Assembly (NCBI RefSeq): GCF_016908935.1
Contig: NZ_JAFBEV010000024.1
Coordinates: 1 to 42,569 of the forward strand
Direction: 5' to 3'
DNA from: Sporolactobacillus spathodeae
GTDB lineage: Bacteria; Bacillota; Bacilli; Bacillales; Sporolactobacillaceae
DNA length: 42,569 bases
The notes under the pieces were generated by a model, which saw only the letters and a program-made list of their open reading frames with translations, did no database searches and had not been told where the DNA came from. Made by a program: the position numbers and the translations under genes. Below are positions 25,667 through 32,638 of the stretch, piece after piece (within the stretch, counting starts at the first letter, position 1; the number at the start of each line of letters is the position of its first letter).

Positions 25667-26545
25667 GTGAAAGTACTTGAGAAAGCACCCGCAAAAATAA
25701 ATTTATCGCTGGACGTGCTTGGACTGCGTCCGGATGGCTACCATGAAGTACGGATGGTGATGACGACGATCGATCTTTCGGATCGTGTTGAATGTGAGTC
25801 CATTCCGCAAGATATTATCTTGCTCCATGCCTCGGAAAGTTATATTCCTGAGGATGGGCGTAATTTTGCCTATCAAGCGGCCGACTTAATCAGGGAAAAA
25901 TACGGGATAAAAGAAGGCGTACGCATTTTTATTCAGAAAAAAATCCCAGTTGCTGCAGGACTTGCCGGAGGCAGCAGTGACGCAGCGGCAACAATCCGGG
26001 CCCTTAATCGGCTCTGGTCGTTGGAGATGACCAATGAAGACATGCAGGAAATTGCAGTGCAAATCGGATCGGATGTCGCGTTCTGTTTGCACGGTGGAAC
26101 GGCGTTAGCGACTGGAAGGGGTGAGATCATCGATCCACTGCCGGATTTGCCGCCGTGCTGGGTGGTGCTTGTGAAACCGGATGTGTCGGTCTCGACTGCG
26201 CAGGTTTACCGAGACTGGGACGATCAAGAAGCCGTACATCCGAACGTTAATGCGATGATCTCTGCCGTACAAAATCATGATTTTCAGGAAATATGTCGCC
26301 AGCTTGGCAATACGCTTGAGCCGGTGACGGTGAAAAAAGTTGCTGATATCGCTCGCATTAAAGAACATATGCGCCAAATCGGAGCTGAAGGTATTTTGAT
26401 GAGCGGCAGTGGACCGACTGTTTTTGGGCTGACACAGAAAGAATCAAGGATGCAGCGATTGTTTAATGGAATGAAGGGTTATTGCCGCGAAGTTCATGCG
26501 GTCCGTCTGAGCAAATCCTTGGACCACTTGTCCAAATACGAATAA
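25667..26545 (+). CDS. ispE: 4-diphosphocytidyl-2-C-methyl-D-erythritol kinase
   Basis: A 292-residue GHMP kinase of the MEP isoprenoid pathway (B. subtilis 289). It begins VKVLEKAPAKINLSLDVLG with the substrate-binding PAKIN; the ATP loop is PVAAGLAGGSSDAAAT (about 93-108); the C-terminal GHMP motif is MSGSGPTVFG (about 245). The start is GTG with GTGGGGGAG upstream. It runs toward purR, whose PurBox region begins in its last codons. Confidence 0.95.
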   Translation: MKVLEKAPAKINLSLDVLGLRPDGYHEVRMVMTTIDLSDRVECESIPQDIILLHASESYIPEDGRNFAYQAADLIREKYGIKEGVRIFIQKKIPVAAGLAGGSSDAAATIRALNRLWSLEMTNEDMQEIAVQIGSDVAFCLHGGTALATGRGEIIDPLPDLPPCWVVLVKPDVSVSTAQVYRDWDDQEAVHPNVNAMISAVQNHDFQEICRQLGNTLEPVTVKKVADIARIKEHMRQIGAEGILMSGSGPTVFGLTQKESRMQRLFNGMKGYCREVHAVRLSKSLDHLSKYE

Positions 26546-26577
26546 TGGTGTAAAATTACTTTAAAATATTCGGATTT
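26534..26577. promoter_or_regulatory. PurBox pair controlling purR
   Basis: AAATACGAATAAT (26534-26546) and, inverted, AATATTCGGATTT (26565-26577) fit the PurBox AWWWCCGAACWWT with one or two mismatches each. They face each other across 18 bases directly before purR, as in B. subtilis, where PurR represses itself. The first box overlaps the ispE stop. Confidence 0.7.
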
Positions 26578-26588
26578 GGAGGGTTATC

Positions 26589-27428
26589 ATGAAACTCAGG
26601 CGTAGCAGCAGACTGGTTGATATGACCAGATACTTGCTGCAGCATCCCCACCAAATTGTCCCGCTTTCCCATTTTTCCGAACGTTATGAATCTGCTAAAT
26701 CCTCGATTAGTGAAGATCTTGCCATCATAAAGGAAAACTTTGAGACGCTAGGCGCGGGCAAGTTACAGACGCTGGCAGGAGCGGCGGGGGGTGTTTGCTT
26801 TGTCCCTTACATGGCGACGAATGAAGCGGAACAGATGCTTCAGATACTTCGTGAGAAAATGACGGAACCGGAGCGTATTCTGCCGGGCGGCTATCTCTAT
26901 ATGACAGATATTCTGGGGAAACCCGATTACGTCAACGCCATCGGCCGGTTGATTGCATCGGTTTATGCGGATCGTCAAATTGATGCGATTATGACGATGG
27001 AGACTAAGGGGATTCCGATTGCTTATGCTGTAGCCACGCAGTTTAGCGCGCCGGTCGTCATTGTCAGGCGTAGTAGTAAGGTCACAGAAGGATCGACGGT
27101 TAGCATAAACTATATTTCTGGTTCTTCCAAAAGAATTCAAACGATGGTGTTGCCGAGAAGAAGCCTGAAAGAGAATGCCCGCGTGTTGATTGTTGATGAT
27201 TTTATGAAGGCCGGAGGCACGATGAAGGGCATGATGAACTTGACCAAGGAATTCGGGGCCTCTGTAGTCGGCATGGCTGTTTTTGTTGAGAAGAAAGAGG
27301 AACAATCGAAGCTGGTCAGCGATTACACCTCTCTACTTAAACTAACGATTCTCGAACAAGAGGAGCAGCTGGTTATTGATCCGGGAAATGCTGTTTCCTC
27401 ACTCGCAGAATGTTCCTTGAATATTTGA
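26589..27428 (+). CDS. purR: Purine operon repressor PurR
   Basis: A 279-residue PurR. A winged-helix DNA-binding domain (1-74: MKLRRSSRLVDMTRYLL, SERYESAKSSISEDL) is followed by a phosphoribosyltransferase-fold domain with the PRPP loop VLIVDDFMKAGGTMKGM (about 200-215). PRPP relieves repression of purine genes. TTGGAGGG precedes the ATG. A PurBox pair lies just upstream. In B. subtilis yabJ follows; here it is missing and a terminator and a repeat stand instead. prs, which makes PRPP, lies 2.4 kb downstream. Confidence 0.95.
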   Translation: MKLRRSSRLVDMTRYLLQHPHQIVPLSHFSERYESAKSSISEDLAIIKENFETLGAGKLQTLAGAAGGVCFVPYMATNEAEQMLQILREKMTEPERILPGGYLYMTDILGKPDYVNAIGRLIASVYADRQIDAIMTMETKGIPIAYAVATQFSAPVVIVRRSSKVTEGSTVSINYISGSSKRIQTMVLPRRSLKENARVLIVDDFMKAGGTMKGMMNLTKEFGASVVGMAVFVEKKEEQSKLVSDYTSLLKLTILEQEEQLVIDPGNAVSSLAECSLNI

Positions 27429-27439
27429 TGGTTATTCCT

Positions 27440-27487
27440 GACGCGTCTGAAAAGCCAACTCTTTCGGCTTTCCAGACGTCTTTTTTT
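27440..27487 (+). terminator. Terminator after purR
   Basis: A long stem formed by GACGCGTCTGAAAAGCC and GGCTTTCCAGACGTC, with one bulge, runs into T7. Confidence 0.85.
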
Positions 27488-27492
27488 AGCGA

Positions 27493-27618
27493 TAAGAAAA
27501 CATAAGGATTTTTGCCCAAAAATGCTGCGAGGTGCGCTGGCGCCTTACGGGAACAGCGTGCCAGGAGCAGCCAAAGTTTAGTTGTTCAAAAGGACTTGGC
27601 TAAGCCAAGTTTTTCTTA
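27493..27618 (+). repeat. Dispersed intergenic repeat, copy G (both ends intact)
   Basis: This copy runs from TAAGAAAA (27493-27500) to TTTTCTTA (27611-27618), exact 8-bp inverted ends with TA outermost. Inside: GGATTTTTGCCCAAAAATGC, GGTGCGCTGGCGCCTTACGG, a deleted middle, and the terminal palindrome ACTTGGCTAAGCCAAGT followed by T5. It lies six bases after the purR terminator. Confidence 0.8.
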
Positions 27619-27694
27619 AATTCTAGAATGTATAAAGCTTTGTGCAAAAAACGGACCGAAGTCGGTCGGCAATTTTCACTATATTCTATTTTTT

Positions 27695-27723
27695 GCAGGA
27701 GTTTTCTTCTTTGTGTTGAATTC
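27695..27723 (+). promoter_or_regulatory. Sigma-H promoter of spoVG
   Basis: GCAGGAGTT (27695-27703) lies 14 bases before GAATTC (27718-27723). Both boxes and the spacing equal the well-known sigma-H spoVG promoter of B. subtilis apart from one base. Confidence 0.75.
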
Positions 27724-27770
27724 TTTCTCATAATGATTTCGATAAATCACGAGAAGGATGGTGCTCCCTA

Positions 27771-28061
27771 GTGGAAATTACTGACGTAAGGATGCGGATT
27801 GTTCATACGGACGGTCGGATGAGAGCGATCGCATCAATAACCATGGATCAAGAGTTTGTAGTTCATGACATCCGCGTTATAGACGGAAATAACGGTATTT
27901 TTGTCGCTATGCCTAGCAAGCGGACCTCGGATGGTGAATTTCGTGATATTGCGCATCCGATTACTTCAGGGACAAGGGAAAAAATCCAAGATGCTGTTCT
28001 TCGTGAATATCGGTTGGCGCTTTCGGAGGGAACTTCCTATCAGCAGGCGGGTGCTTCTTAA
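27771..28061 (+). CDS. spoVG: Septation/sporulation regulator SpoVG
   Basis: A 96-residue nucleic-acid-binding protein (B. subtilis 97). [30 protein letters not shown] and [20 protein letters not shown] are near-identical to the family. SpoVG affects asymmetric septation and gene expression and binds RNA or DNA. The start is GTG with GAAGGATGG upstream, and a sigma-H promoter is visible. Confidence 0.96.
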   Translation: MEITDVRMRIVHTDGRMRAIASITMDQEFVVHDIRVIDGNNGIFVAMPSKRTSDGEFRDIAHPITSGTREKIQDAVLREYRLALSEGTSYQQAGAS

Positions 28062-28143
28062 CGGAGCAATCGTGGTTGAGTAAAAAAACGAACACAGATG
28101 CTGATTTTAACTTTGGGAGAAGTAGAATGTGTCTAGTGGGGAT

Positions 28144-28168
28144 ATGCGCTTGGTCTTGCGCATTTTCT
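28144..28168 (+). terminator. Terminator 1 after spoVG
   Basis: ATGCGC and GCGCAT form a 6-bp stem over 8 bases, followed by TTTCT. Confidence 0.5.
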
Positions 28169-28232
28169 AAGCGATATCGGATAATCGGGAAGCGAGAGTG
28201 GACAGAAAAATATTAAAAATATTCTATCGGTT

Positions 28233-28264
28233 AGGCGCACAGGCAAATCCTTTGCGCCTTCTTG
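28233..28264 (+). terminator. Terminator 2 between spoVG and glmU
   Basis: AGGCGCA and TGCGCCT form a 7-bp stem, followed by the weak tail TCTT. It ends where the glmU -35 begins. Confidence 0.5.
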
Positions 28265-28290
28265 AAATTGGGAATTAATTAGGCTATAGT
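28262..28290 (+). promoter_or_regulatory. Sigma-A promoter of glmU-prs
   Basis: TTGAAA (28262-28267) lies 17 bases before TATAGT (28285-28290). Confidence 0.7.
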
Positions 28291-28325
28291 CAAGTAAGGA
28301 CGCTATTTTTTCTATTAAAATAAAT

Positions 28326-28412
28326 GGATGGAGCTGTGAGGAGGGAATATCCTCGGCTCTCGATCCTTGTTTTGCTGCTTGGTGTAACCAAGCGCGCCTT
28401 TGCGGATGGAGG
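28326..28412 (+). promoter_or_regulatory. Structured leader of glmU (candidate RNA element)
   Basis: Hairpin 1 pairs GGAT, GAGC and GAGGA (28326-28342) with TCCTC, GCTC and ATCC (28350-28366). Hairpin 2 is the perfect GCTTGGT/ACCAAGC (28377-28393, 3-base loop). GGATGGAG occurs both in the 5' arm of hairpin 1 (28326) and at the ribosome binding site (28404), so the 3' arm of hairpin 1 could pair with either. I recognise no known riboswitch class. Confidence 0.45.
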
Positions 28413-28418
28413 TTAGTC

Positions 28419-29798
28419 ATGTCAACCCGATATGCAATCATTCTGGCTGCTGGTCAAGGCACCCGAATGAAATCAAAGCTGTATAAAGTTTTGCATCCGG
28501 TATGCGGCAAGCCGATGCTGCGGCATGTCTTGGATCAGATCGGCAAGATCGATTTTACAAAGAAAATGGTGATTGTCGGTCATGGCTCAGAGTCTGTAAA
28601 AGCATGTGTTGAGACGGATGCGGTTTGCATTTTTCAAAAAGAACAGCTTGGTACGGCGCATGCTGTGCTTCAGGCGCGCGGCGAACTCGCTGGATTAGCT
28701 GGGACAACAGTTGTCCTGTGCGGTGACACACCGCTCGTACGCGCGGAGACAATCAAGAAGCTGATTGATTTCCAGGAAAAGGAACATGCTGCTGCTGCTG
28801 TTCTGACCGCGCATGCCGGCGATCCAGCCGGTTATGGCCGGATTGTCAGAGACGCTTCCGGGAATTTGTCGCGAATTGTCGAGGATAAGGATGCTTCGGA
28901 AGTTGAGAAAGCGATTGATGAAATCAATACAGGTATTTACAGCTTCGATAATCAGCTGCTATTTCAGTTTCTTGAACAGGTCGGCAACGCGAATGCTCAG
29001 GGGGAGTATTATCTTCCCGACGTGCTTGCATTGCTGATTCAGGCCGATGAAAAAGTCGTTGCCTGTACGACGCAACATTTTGAAGAAACGGCGGGTGTCA
29101 ATGACCGCGCCCAGCTTGCCGCGGCGGAAAAGACCATGCGGCAGCGGATTAATCATGAACACATGATGCGCGGAGTGACGCTTACGGATCCGGATCACAC
29201 TTATATTGATGCAGACTGTCTGATTGGCCAGGATACCGTCATTCAGCCTGGGACAATCATTTCTGGAAAAACCGAAATAGGCGCAGGTTGTCTGATTGGT
29301 CCGAATGCGCGGCTTTCGAACTGCCAGATTGGTAACGAAAGTATTGTGGAACAATCAGTCATAGAGGATAGTGAAATTGGTCATGCGGTGCAAATTGGGC
29401 CGTTTGCCCATATCCGTCCAGAATCAATCATTCACGATCAGGCAAAAATTGGTAACTTTGTTGAAGTCAAAAAGTCGGAGATAGGCGCAGGCAGTAAGGC
29501 GTCGCATCTCACTTACCTCGGCGATGCCGTGCTTGGCTGCGACGTGAATATGGGTTGCGGAACCATCACGGTAAACTACGATGGTAAGAATAAGTATCAG
29601 ACGCATATCGGAGACGGAGCATTCATCGGCTGCAATGCCAATCTCGTGGCTCCCGTGTCGATTGGGAAGGGCGCATTTGTGGCTGCCGGCTCGACGATTA
29701 CCGAGTCTGTGAATGACGATGCGCTGGCAATTGCCCGATCACGGCAAACGAATAAAGAGAAGTACGCACAGAAACTGAATTACAGGGTAAACCAATAA
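28419..29798 (+). CDS. glmU: Bifunctional UDP-N-acetylglucosamine pyrophosphorylase / glucosamine-1-phosphate acetyltransferase
   Basis: A 459-residue enzyme (B. subtilis 456) making UDP-GlcNAc for peptidoglycan. The N-terminal uridylyltransferase shows [20 protein letters not shown] (residues 8-27) and LCGDTPL; the C-terminal left-handed beta-helix from about residue 250 has hexapeptide repeats and the catalytic [20 protein letters not shown] stretch (20 residues) with [20 protein letters not shown] lies before the ATG. prs follows by 18 bases, as in B. subtilis. Confidence 0.96.
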   Translation: MSTRYAIILAAGQGTRMKSKLYKVLHPVCGKPMLRHVLDQIGKIDFTKKMVIVGHGSESVKACVETDAVCIFQKEQLGTAHAVLQARGELAGLAGTTVVLCGDTPLVRAETIKKLIDFQEKEHAAAAVLTAHAGDPAGYGRIVRDASGNLSRIVEDKDASEVEKAIDEINTGIYSFDNQLLFQFLEQVGNANAQGEYYLPDVLALLIQADEKVVACTTQHFEETAGVNDRAQLAAAEKTMRQRINHEHMMRGVTLTDPDHTYIDADCLIGQDTVIQPGTIISGKTEIGAGCLIGPNARLSNCQIGNESIVEQSVIEDSEIGHAVQIGPFAHIRPESIIHDQAKIGNFVEVKKSEIGAGSKASHLTYLGDAVLGCDVNMGCGTITVNYDGKNKYQTHIGDGAFIGCNANLVAPVSIGKGAFVAAGSTITESVNDDALAIARSRQTNKEKYAQKLNYRVNQ

Positions 29799-29816
29799 CT
29801 GGAGGGAACCTCAAGA

Positions 29817-30767
29817 ATGGTCAGCTATTTAGATCCGAATTTGAAAGTATTCAGCCTGAATTCCAACCCCGACCTTGCCAAGCAAATCGCCGAACATATC
29901 GGTATTCAACTTGGCAAATGTATTGTTTCATCGTTCAGCGATGGTGAAATTCAAATCAGTATTGAAGAAAGTATCCGTGGCAGCGAAGTTTATGTGATCC
30001 AGTCTACTTCGGATCCGGTTAATCAGCATCTGATGGAATTGCTGATTATGATTGACGCGCTGAAGCGGGCATCCGCGAAAACAATTAATGTCGTGATGCC
30101 GTATTATGGCTATGCACGCCAGGATCGCAAAGCACGCGCCCGTGAACCGATTACAGCCAAGCTTGTGGCTAATCTGTTGGAAACAGCTGGGGCCACGCGT
30201 ATTCTGTCGCTTGATCTTCACGCGCCGCAGATTCAGGGCTTCTATGATATTCCGGTTGACCAGCTCCTGGGTGTTCCGACTTTGGCTGAATATTTTCTCA
30301 GCAAGCAAATGGAGGATGTCGTTGTCGTATCGCCGGATCACGGCGGTGTTACGCGCGCGCGTAAAATGGCGGAACGGCTAAACGCGCCAATCGCGATTAT
30401 TGATAAACGCCGCCCACGTCCGAATGTAGCTGAGGTCATGAATATTATCGGCGATATTCAGGGGAAAACGGCAATTATTATTGACGATATCATTGATACA
30501 GCTGGCACAATTTCGCTGGCGGCGAACGCGTTGGTTGAGCGCGGTGCCAAAAAGGTGTATGCTTGCTGTACACATCCAGTGCTCTCAGGGCCTGCGATTG
30601 AACGTATCCAGAAGTCCGCGATCAGCGAACTTGTTGTGACCAATACGATCACGCTTCCCGAAGAGAAAAAAATTGATAAAATCGTGCAGCTATCGGTTGC
30701 TCCGCTGATTGGTGAAGCAATCATTCGCATTCACGAAAAACTTTCTGTCAGCCGGCTCTTTAATTAA
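29817..30767 (+). CDS. prs: Ribose-phosphate pyrophosphokinase (PRPP synthase)
   Basis: A 316-residue class I PRPP synthase (B. subtilis 317) making PRPP from ribose 5-phosphate and ATP. Motifs are [34 protein letters not shown] (ATP/flexible region), [13 protein letters not shown] and the PRPP loop [12 protein letters not shown] (about 220-231). GGAGGG precedes the ATG. Co-transcribed with glmU. PRPP is also the effector of PurR, encoded nearby. Confidence 0.97.
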   Translation: MVSYLDPNLKVFSLNSNPDLAKQIAEHIGIQLGKCIVSSFSDGEIQISIEESIRGSEVYVIQSTSDPVNQHLMELLIMIDALKRASAKTINVVMPYYGYARQDRKARAREPITAKLVANLLETAGATRILSLDLHAPQIQGFYDIPVDQLLGVPTLAEYFLSKQMEDVVVVSPDHGGVTRARKMAERLNAPIAIIDKRRPRPNVAEVMNIIGDIQGKTAIIIDDIIDTAGTISLAANALVERGAKKVYACCTHPVLSGPAIERIQKSAISELVVTNTITLPEEKKIDKIVQLSVAPLIGEAIIRIHEKLSVSRLFN

Positions 30768-30799
30768 CCGGGACATCTTCCCGGCAGATGTAAAGCAGC

Positions 30800-30838
30800 G
30801 GGACGTACGGCTATAACTCTTGGATCTGTCCCTTTTGA
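30800..30838 (+). terminator. Possible terminator after prs
   Basis: GGGAC and GTCCC are separated by 23 bases and followed by T4. A further small hairpin CCGGG/CCCGG sits right after the prs stop. Confidence 0.4.
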
Positions 30839-30973
30839 GGGCAGGTGTTCCTTGAGAACTGCAACAGGCTCCCAAGAAATTTTGTGTACTCTACTCACAA
30901 ACATCAGTTTTTATAACAATTGCCGCATCGCTCCAAGCCACAGAACCGGATTGGCTGGTAACTTTGTGATTCT

Positions 30974-30992
30974 TTCCCGGATAATCTGGGAA
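30974..30992. promoter_or_regulatory. Near-perfect palindrome before rplY
   Basis: TTCCCGGATAATCTGGGAA is symmetric in 8 of 9 positions per arm. It ends 42 bases before the rplY start. It could be an operator or a leader hairpin. I could not identify a promoter around it with confidence; ctc in B. subtilis has a sigma-B promoter. Confidence 0.4.
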
Positions 30993-31034
30993 TAATGATA
31001 AAAACTTTTTTGTTAGTGAAAGGACGTGCAAGAT

Positions 31035-31649
31035 ATGGCGCTATTAGCGGCAGCTGTTCGTGACAGTTCGAAAAAATCTGTAACACACGCATTAAGAAAA
31101 GAAGGTAAGGTTCCTTCGGTCGTTTATGGAAAGACCGTAGGCAATCAGTCAATAGTCGTCAACGCAGGCGAGGTCAGCAAATTGCTGCACAGCGAGGGTC
31201 GCAATGCGGTCATTTCTCTGGATATTGAAGGCAAGAAGAGTTATACAGTGATGGCTCATGAAATGCAGTATGATCCTATCAAAGGCAGCATCCAGCATAT
31301 TGACTTCCTTGAGATCAATCTTCATGAAAAAATAGATGCGGTCGTGCCTGTTGAACTTGACAATACTGAAGCTTTTGAGGGCAGCGATGCTGTGCTGAAT
31401 CACACGATCTCAGAATTAACGGTTCGCGCATTGCCGAATGATCTGCCTTCAGCAATTCATGTTGATGTGTCCAAGCTTTCTGTCGGCGACAGCATTCGTA
31501 TCAGTGATGTAAATCCAGATGCCGATTATACGATTATAGGTGACCCGGAAGACGTCATTGTTTCGCTTTCCCATGGTGAAGCAGATGAAGCGGCCGAAGA
31601 GACAACCGCTGATACTACTGCTGAAGCACAAGAGACACCTGCGGAATAA
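31035..31649 (+). CDS. rplY: 50S ribosomal protein L25 / general stress protein Ctc
   Basis: A 204-residue L25 of the two-domain TL5/Ctc type, the length of B. subtilis Ctc. The N-terminal 5S-rRNA-binding domain has ALRKEGKVPSVVYGK; the C-terminal beta domain has HIDFLEINLHEKIDAVVPVE and a tail of acidic residues (ADEAAEETTADTTAEAQE). I start it at ATG 31035, ten bases after AAAGGA; a GTG at 31026 is only one base from that site. The place after prs and before pth is that of ctc. Confidence 0.93.
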   Translation: MALLAAAVRDSSKKSVTHALRKEGKVPSVVYGKTVGNQSIVVNAGEVSKLLHSEGRNAVISLDIEGKKSYTVMAHEMQYDPIKGSIQHIDFLEINLHEKIDAVVPVELDNTEAFEGSDAVLNHTISELTVRALPNDLPSAIHVDVSKLSVGDSIRISDVNPDADYTIIGDPEDVIVSLSHGEADEAAEETTADTTAEAQETPAE

Positions 31650-31675
31650 TTGATTGTTTCCTGCATAAAATGAAA

Positions 31676-31705
31676 CCGGGCGTAACATTGCGTTACGTCC
31701 TTTTT
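31676..31705 (+). terminator. Terminator after rplY
   Basis: GGGCGTAAC pairs with GTTACGTCC over a 5-base loop (one wobble) and runs into T5. Confidence 0.85.
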
Positions 31706-31712
31706 CATAATA

Positions 31713-31876
31713 TAAGAAAGTAAATGATTTTGTGCATTAAATGGAGCTCAGCGCCTTGCGGGACAAGTGAGGCCCCGCAGGTTACTTGCCTGTTTGAGTA
31801 GGCTCACGTCCGGCCTGCGGCAAGCGAGCAGCCGAAGCGTATTTTTGCAAAAAAAAAAAGACTTGACTTAACCAAC
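31713..31876 (+). repeat. Dispersed intergenic repeat, copy H (longest copy)
   Basis: It runs from TAAGAAAG to ACTTGACTTAACCAAC and holds the most complete middle: GCGCCTTGCGGGACAAGTGA, GGCCCCGCAGG, TTACTTGCCTGTTTGAG, AGGCTCACGTCCGG, CCTGCGGCAAGCGAGCAGCC and GAAGCGTATTTTTGC. TGCGGG/CCCGCA and CTTGCC/GGCAAG can pair inside. The right palindrome is degenerate. It begins eight bases after the rplY terminator. Confidence 0.8.
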
Positions 31877-31915
31877 TCCAATTTGCGTGTGCAGTACCGA
31901 GGGTGAGAATAAGCA

Positions 31916-32485
31916 GTGAAAATGATTGCTGGCCTGGGGAACCCAGGGCGAGAATATGCCGGCACGCGACACAACATCGGTTTTGATGTGATTGATCGGC
32001 TGGCAAATAAATATGGAATCGAAATCAATAAGAGTAAATTTAACGGCCTGTTTGGAAAAGGAACGGTTAATGGCGAACCGGTCATTCTAGTGAAACCGCT
32101 GACTTATATGAATTTATCCGGGGAAGCTGTGGCTCCGCTGCTCCGCTTTTTTCAAATTGAGAGCAGCGATTTGCTGATCATTCAGGACGATATGGATCTT
32201 CCAGTCGGGAGAATCCGGATTCGCGCGAAAGGAAGCTCCGGCGGCCATAATGGACTAAAGTCGCTGATTCGCCATTTGCATTCTGAAGAATTTGCCCGAA
32301 TTAAGGTCGGCATCGGTCATCCACCGAGAGATCAGCAGGCTGTCATTAGCCACGTGCTTCATGGGTTTACAAGAGAAGAGCAGCCGGCAATTGATGATGC
32401 ACTGGACCGAGCCGCTTCTGCTGCTGTGGACTGGTTGGTTGAACCCTTTGTGAAAGTGATGAATACGTATAATGCAAATAAATAA
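31916..32485 (+). CDS. pth: Peptidyl-tRNA hydrolase (SpoVC)
   Basis: A 189-residue Pth that frees tRNA from stalled peptidyl-tRNA. Seen: MIAGLGNPGREYAGTRHNIG (20 residues at the start; Asn and catalytic His in NPG...TRHN), LVKPLTYMNLSGEAV, DDMDLPVGRIRIR and GSSGGHNGLKSL. The start is GTG 31916 with GAGGGTGAG upstream; ATG two codons later is the alternative. It follows rplY as in B. subtilis. No own promoter is clear; the preceding repeat copy may have brought or separated one. Confidence 0.95.
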   Translation: MKMIAGLGNPGREYAGTRHNIGFDVIDRLANKYGIEINKSKFNGLFGKGTVNGEPVILVKPLTYMNLSGEAVAPLLRFFQIESSDLLIIQDDMDLPVGRIRIRAKGSSGGHNGLKSLIRHLHSEEFARIKVGIGHPPRDQQAVISHVLHGFTREEQPAIDDALDRAASAAVDWLVEPFVKVMNTYNANK

Positions 32486-32583
32486 TCGTGTTGCCCGAAA
32501 TGCAAAAAAATCGGAGCGATTCATCACCGGAGCATGGCAGGGATTCTTCTTTGCCCCGTCTGTTGAAACGCCTGTACAAACAC

Positions 32584-32613
32584 TTGCTTTGGCCGAAAGC
32601 CAAGGCGTTTTTC
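32584..32613 (+). terminator. Terminator between pth and mfd
   Basis: GCTTTGGC and GCCAAGGC (one wobble) pair over CGAAA and run into T5. It stands in the 153-base gap where fin (yabK) lies in B. subtilis; no Fin-like frame is present. Confidence 0.75.
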
Positions 32614-32638
32614 GGGTTGAAGGCGAGGGTGGATACTG

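Larger units (their letters stand above)
27429..27770. other. Intergenic region purR-spoVG
   Basis: These 342 bases contain the purR terminator, the best-bounded repeat copy (G), a small perfect hairpin (GACCGA/TCGGTC near 27653-27666) and the sigma-H promoter of spoVG. yabJ, expected here from B. subtilis, is absent. Confidence 0.65.
28062..28418. other. Intergenic region spoVG-glmU
   Basis: These 357 bases hold two hairpins that may end spoVG transcription, a good sigma-A promoter and a structured leader of about 120 bases before glmU. No dispersed repeat and no gene is seen. Confidence 0.6.

Noticed and set aside
28326-28418. glmU leader as a T-box or glmS ribozyme
   Set aside because: The TTGGTGTAACCAAG stretch is a simple hairpin without the conserved T-box sequence, and the glmS ribozyme core is not visible.
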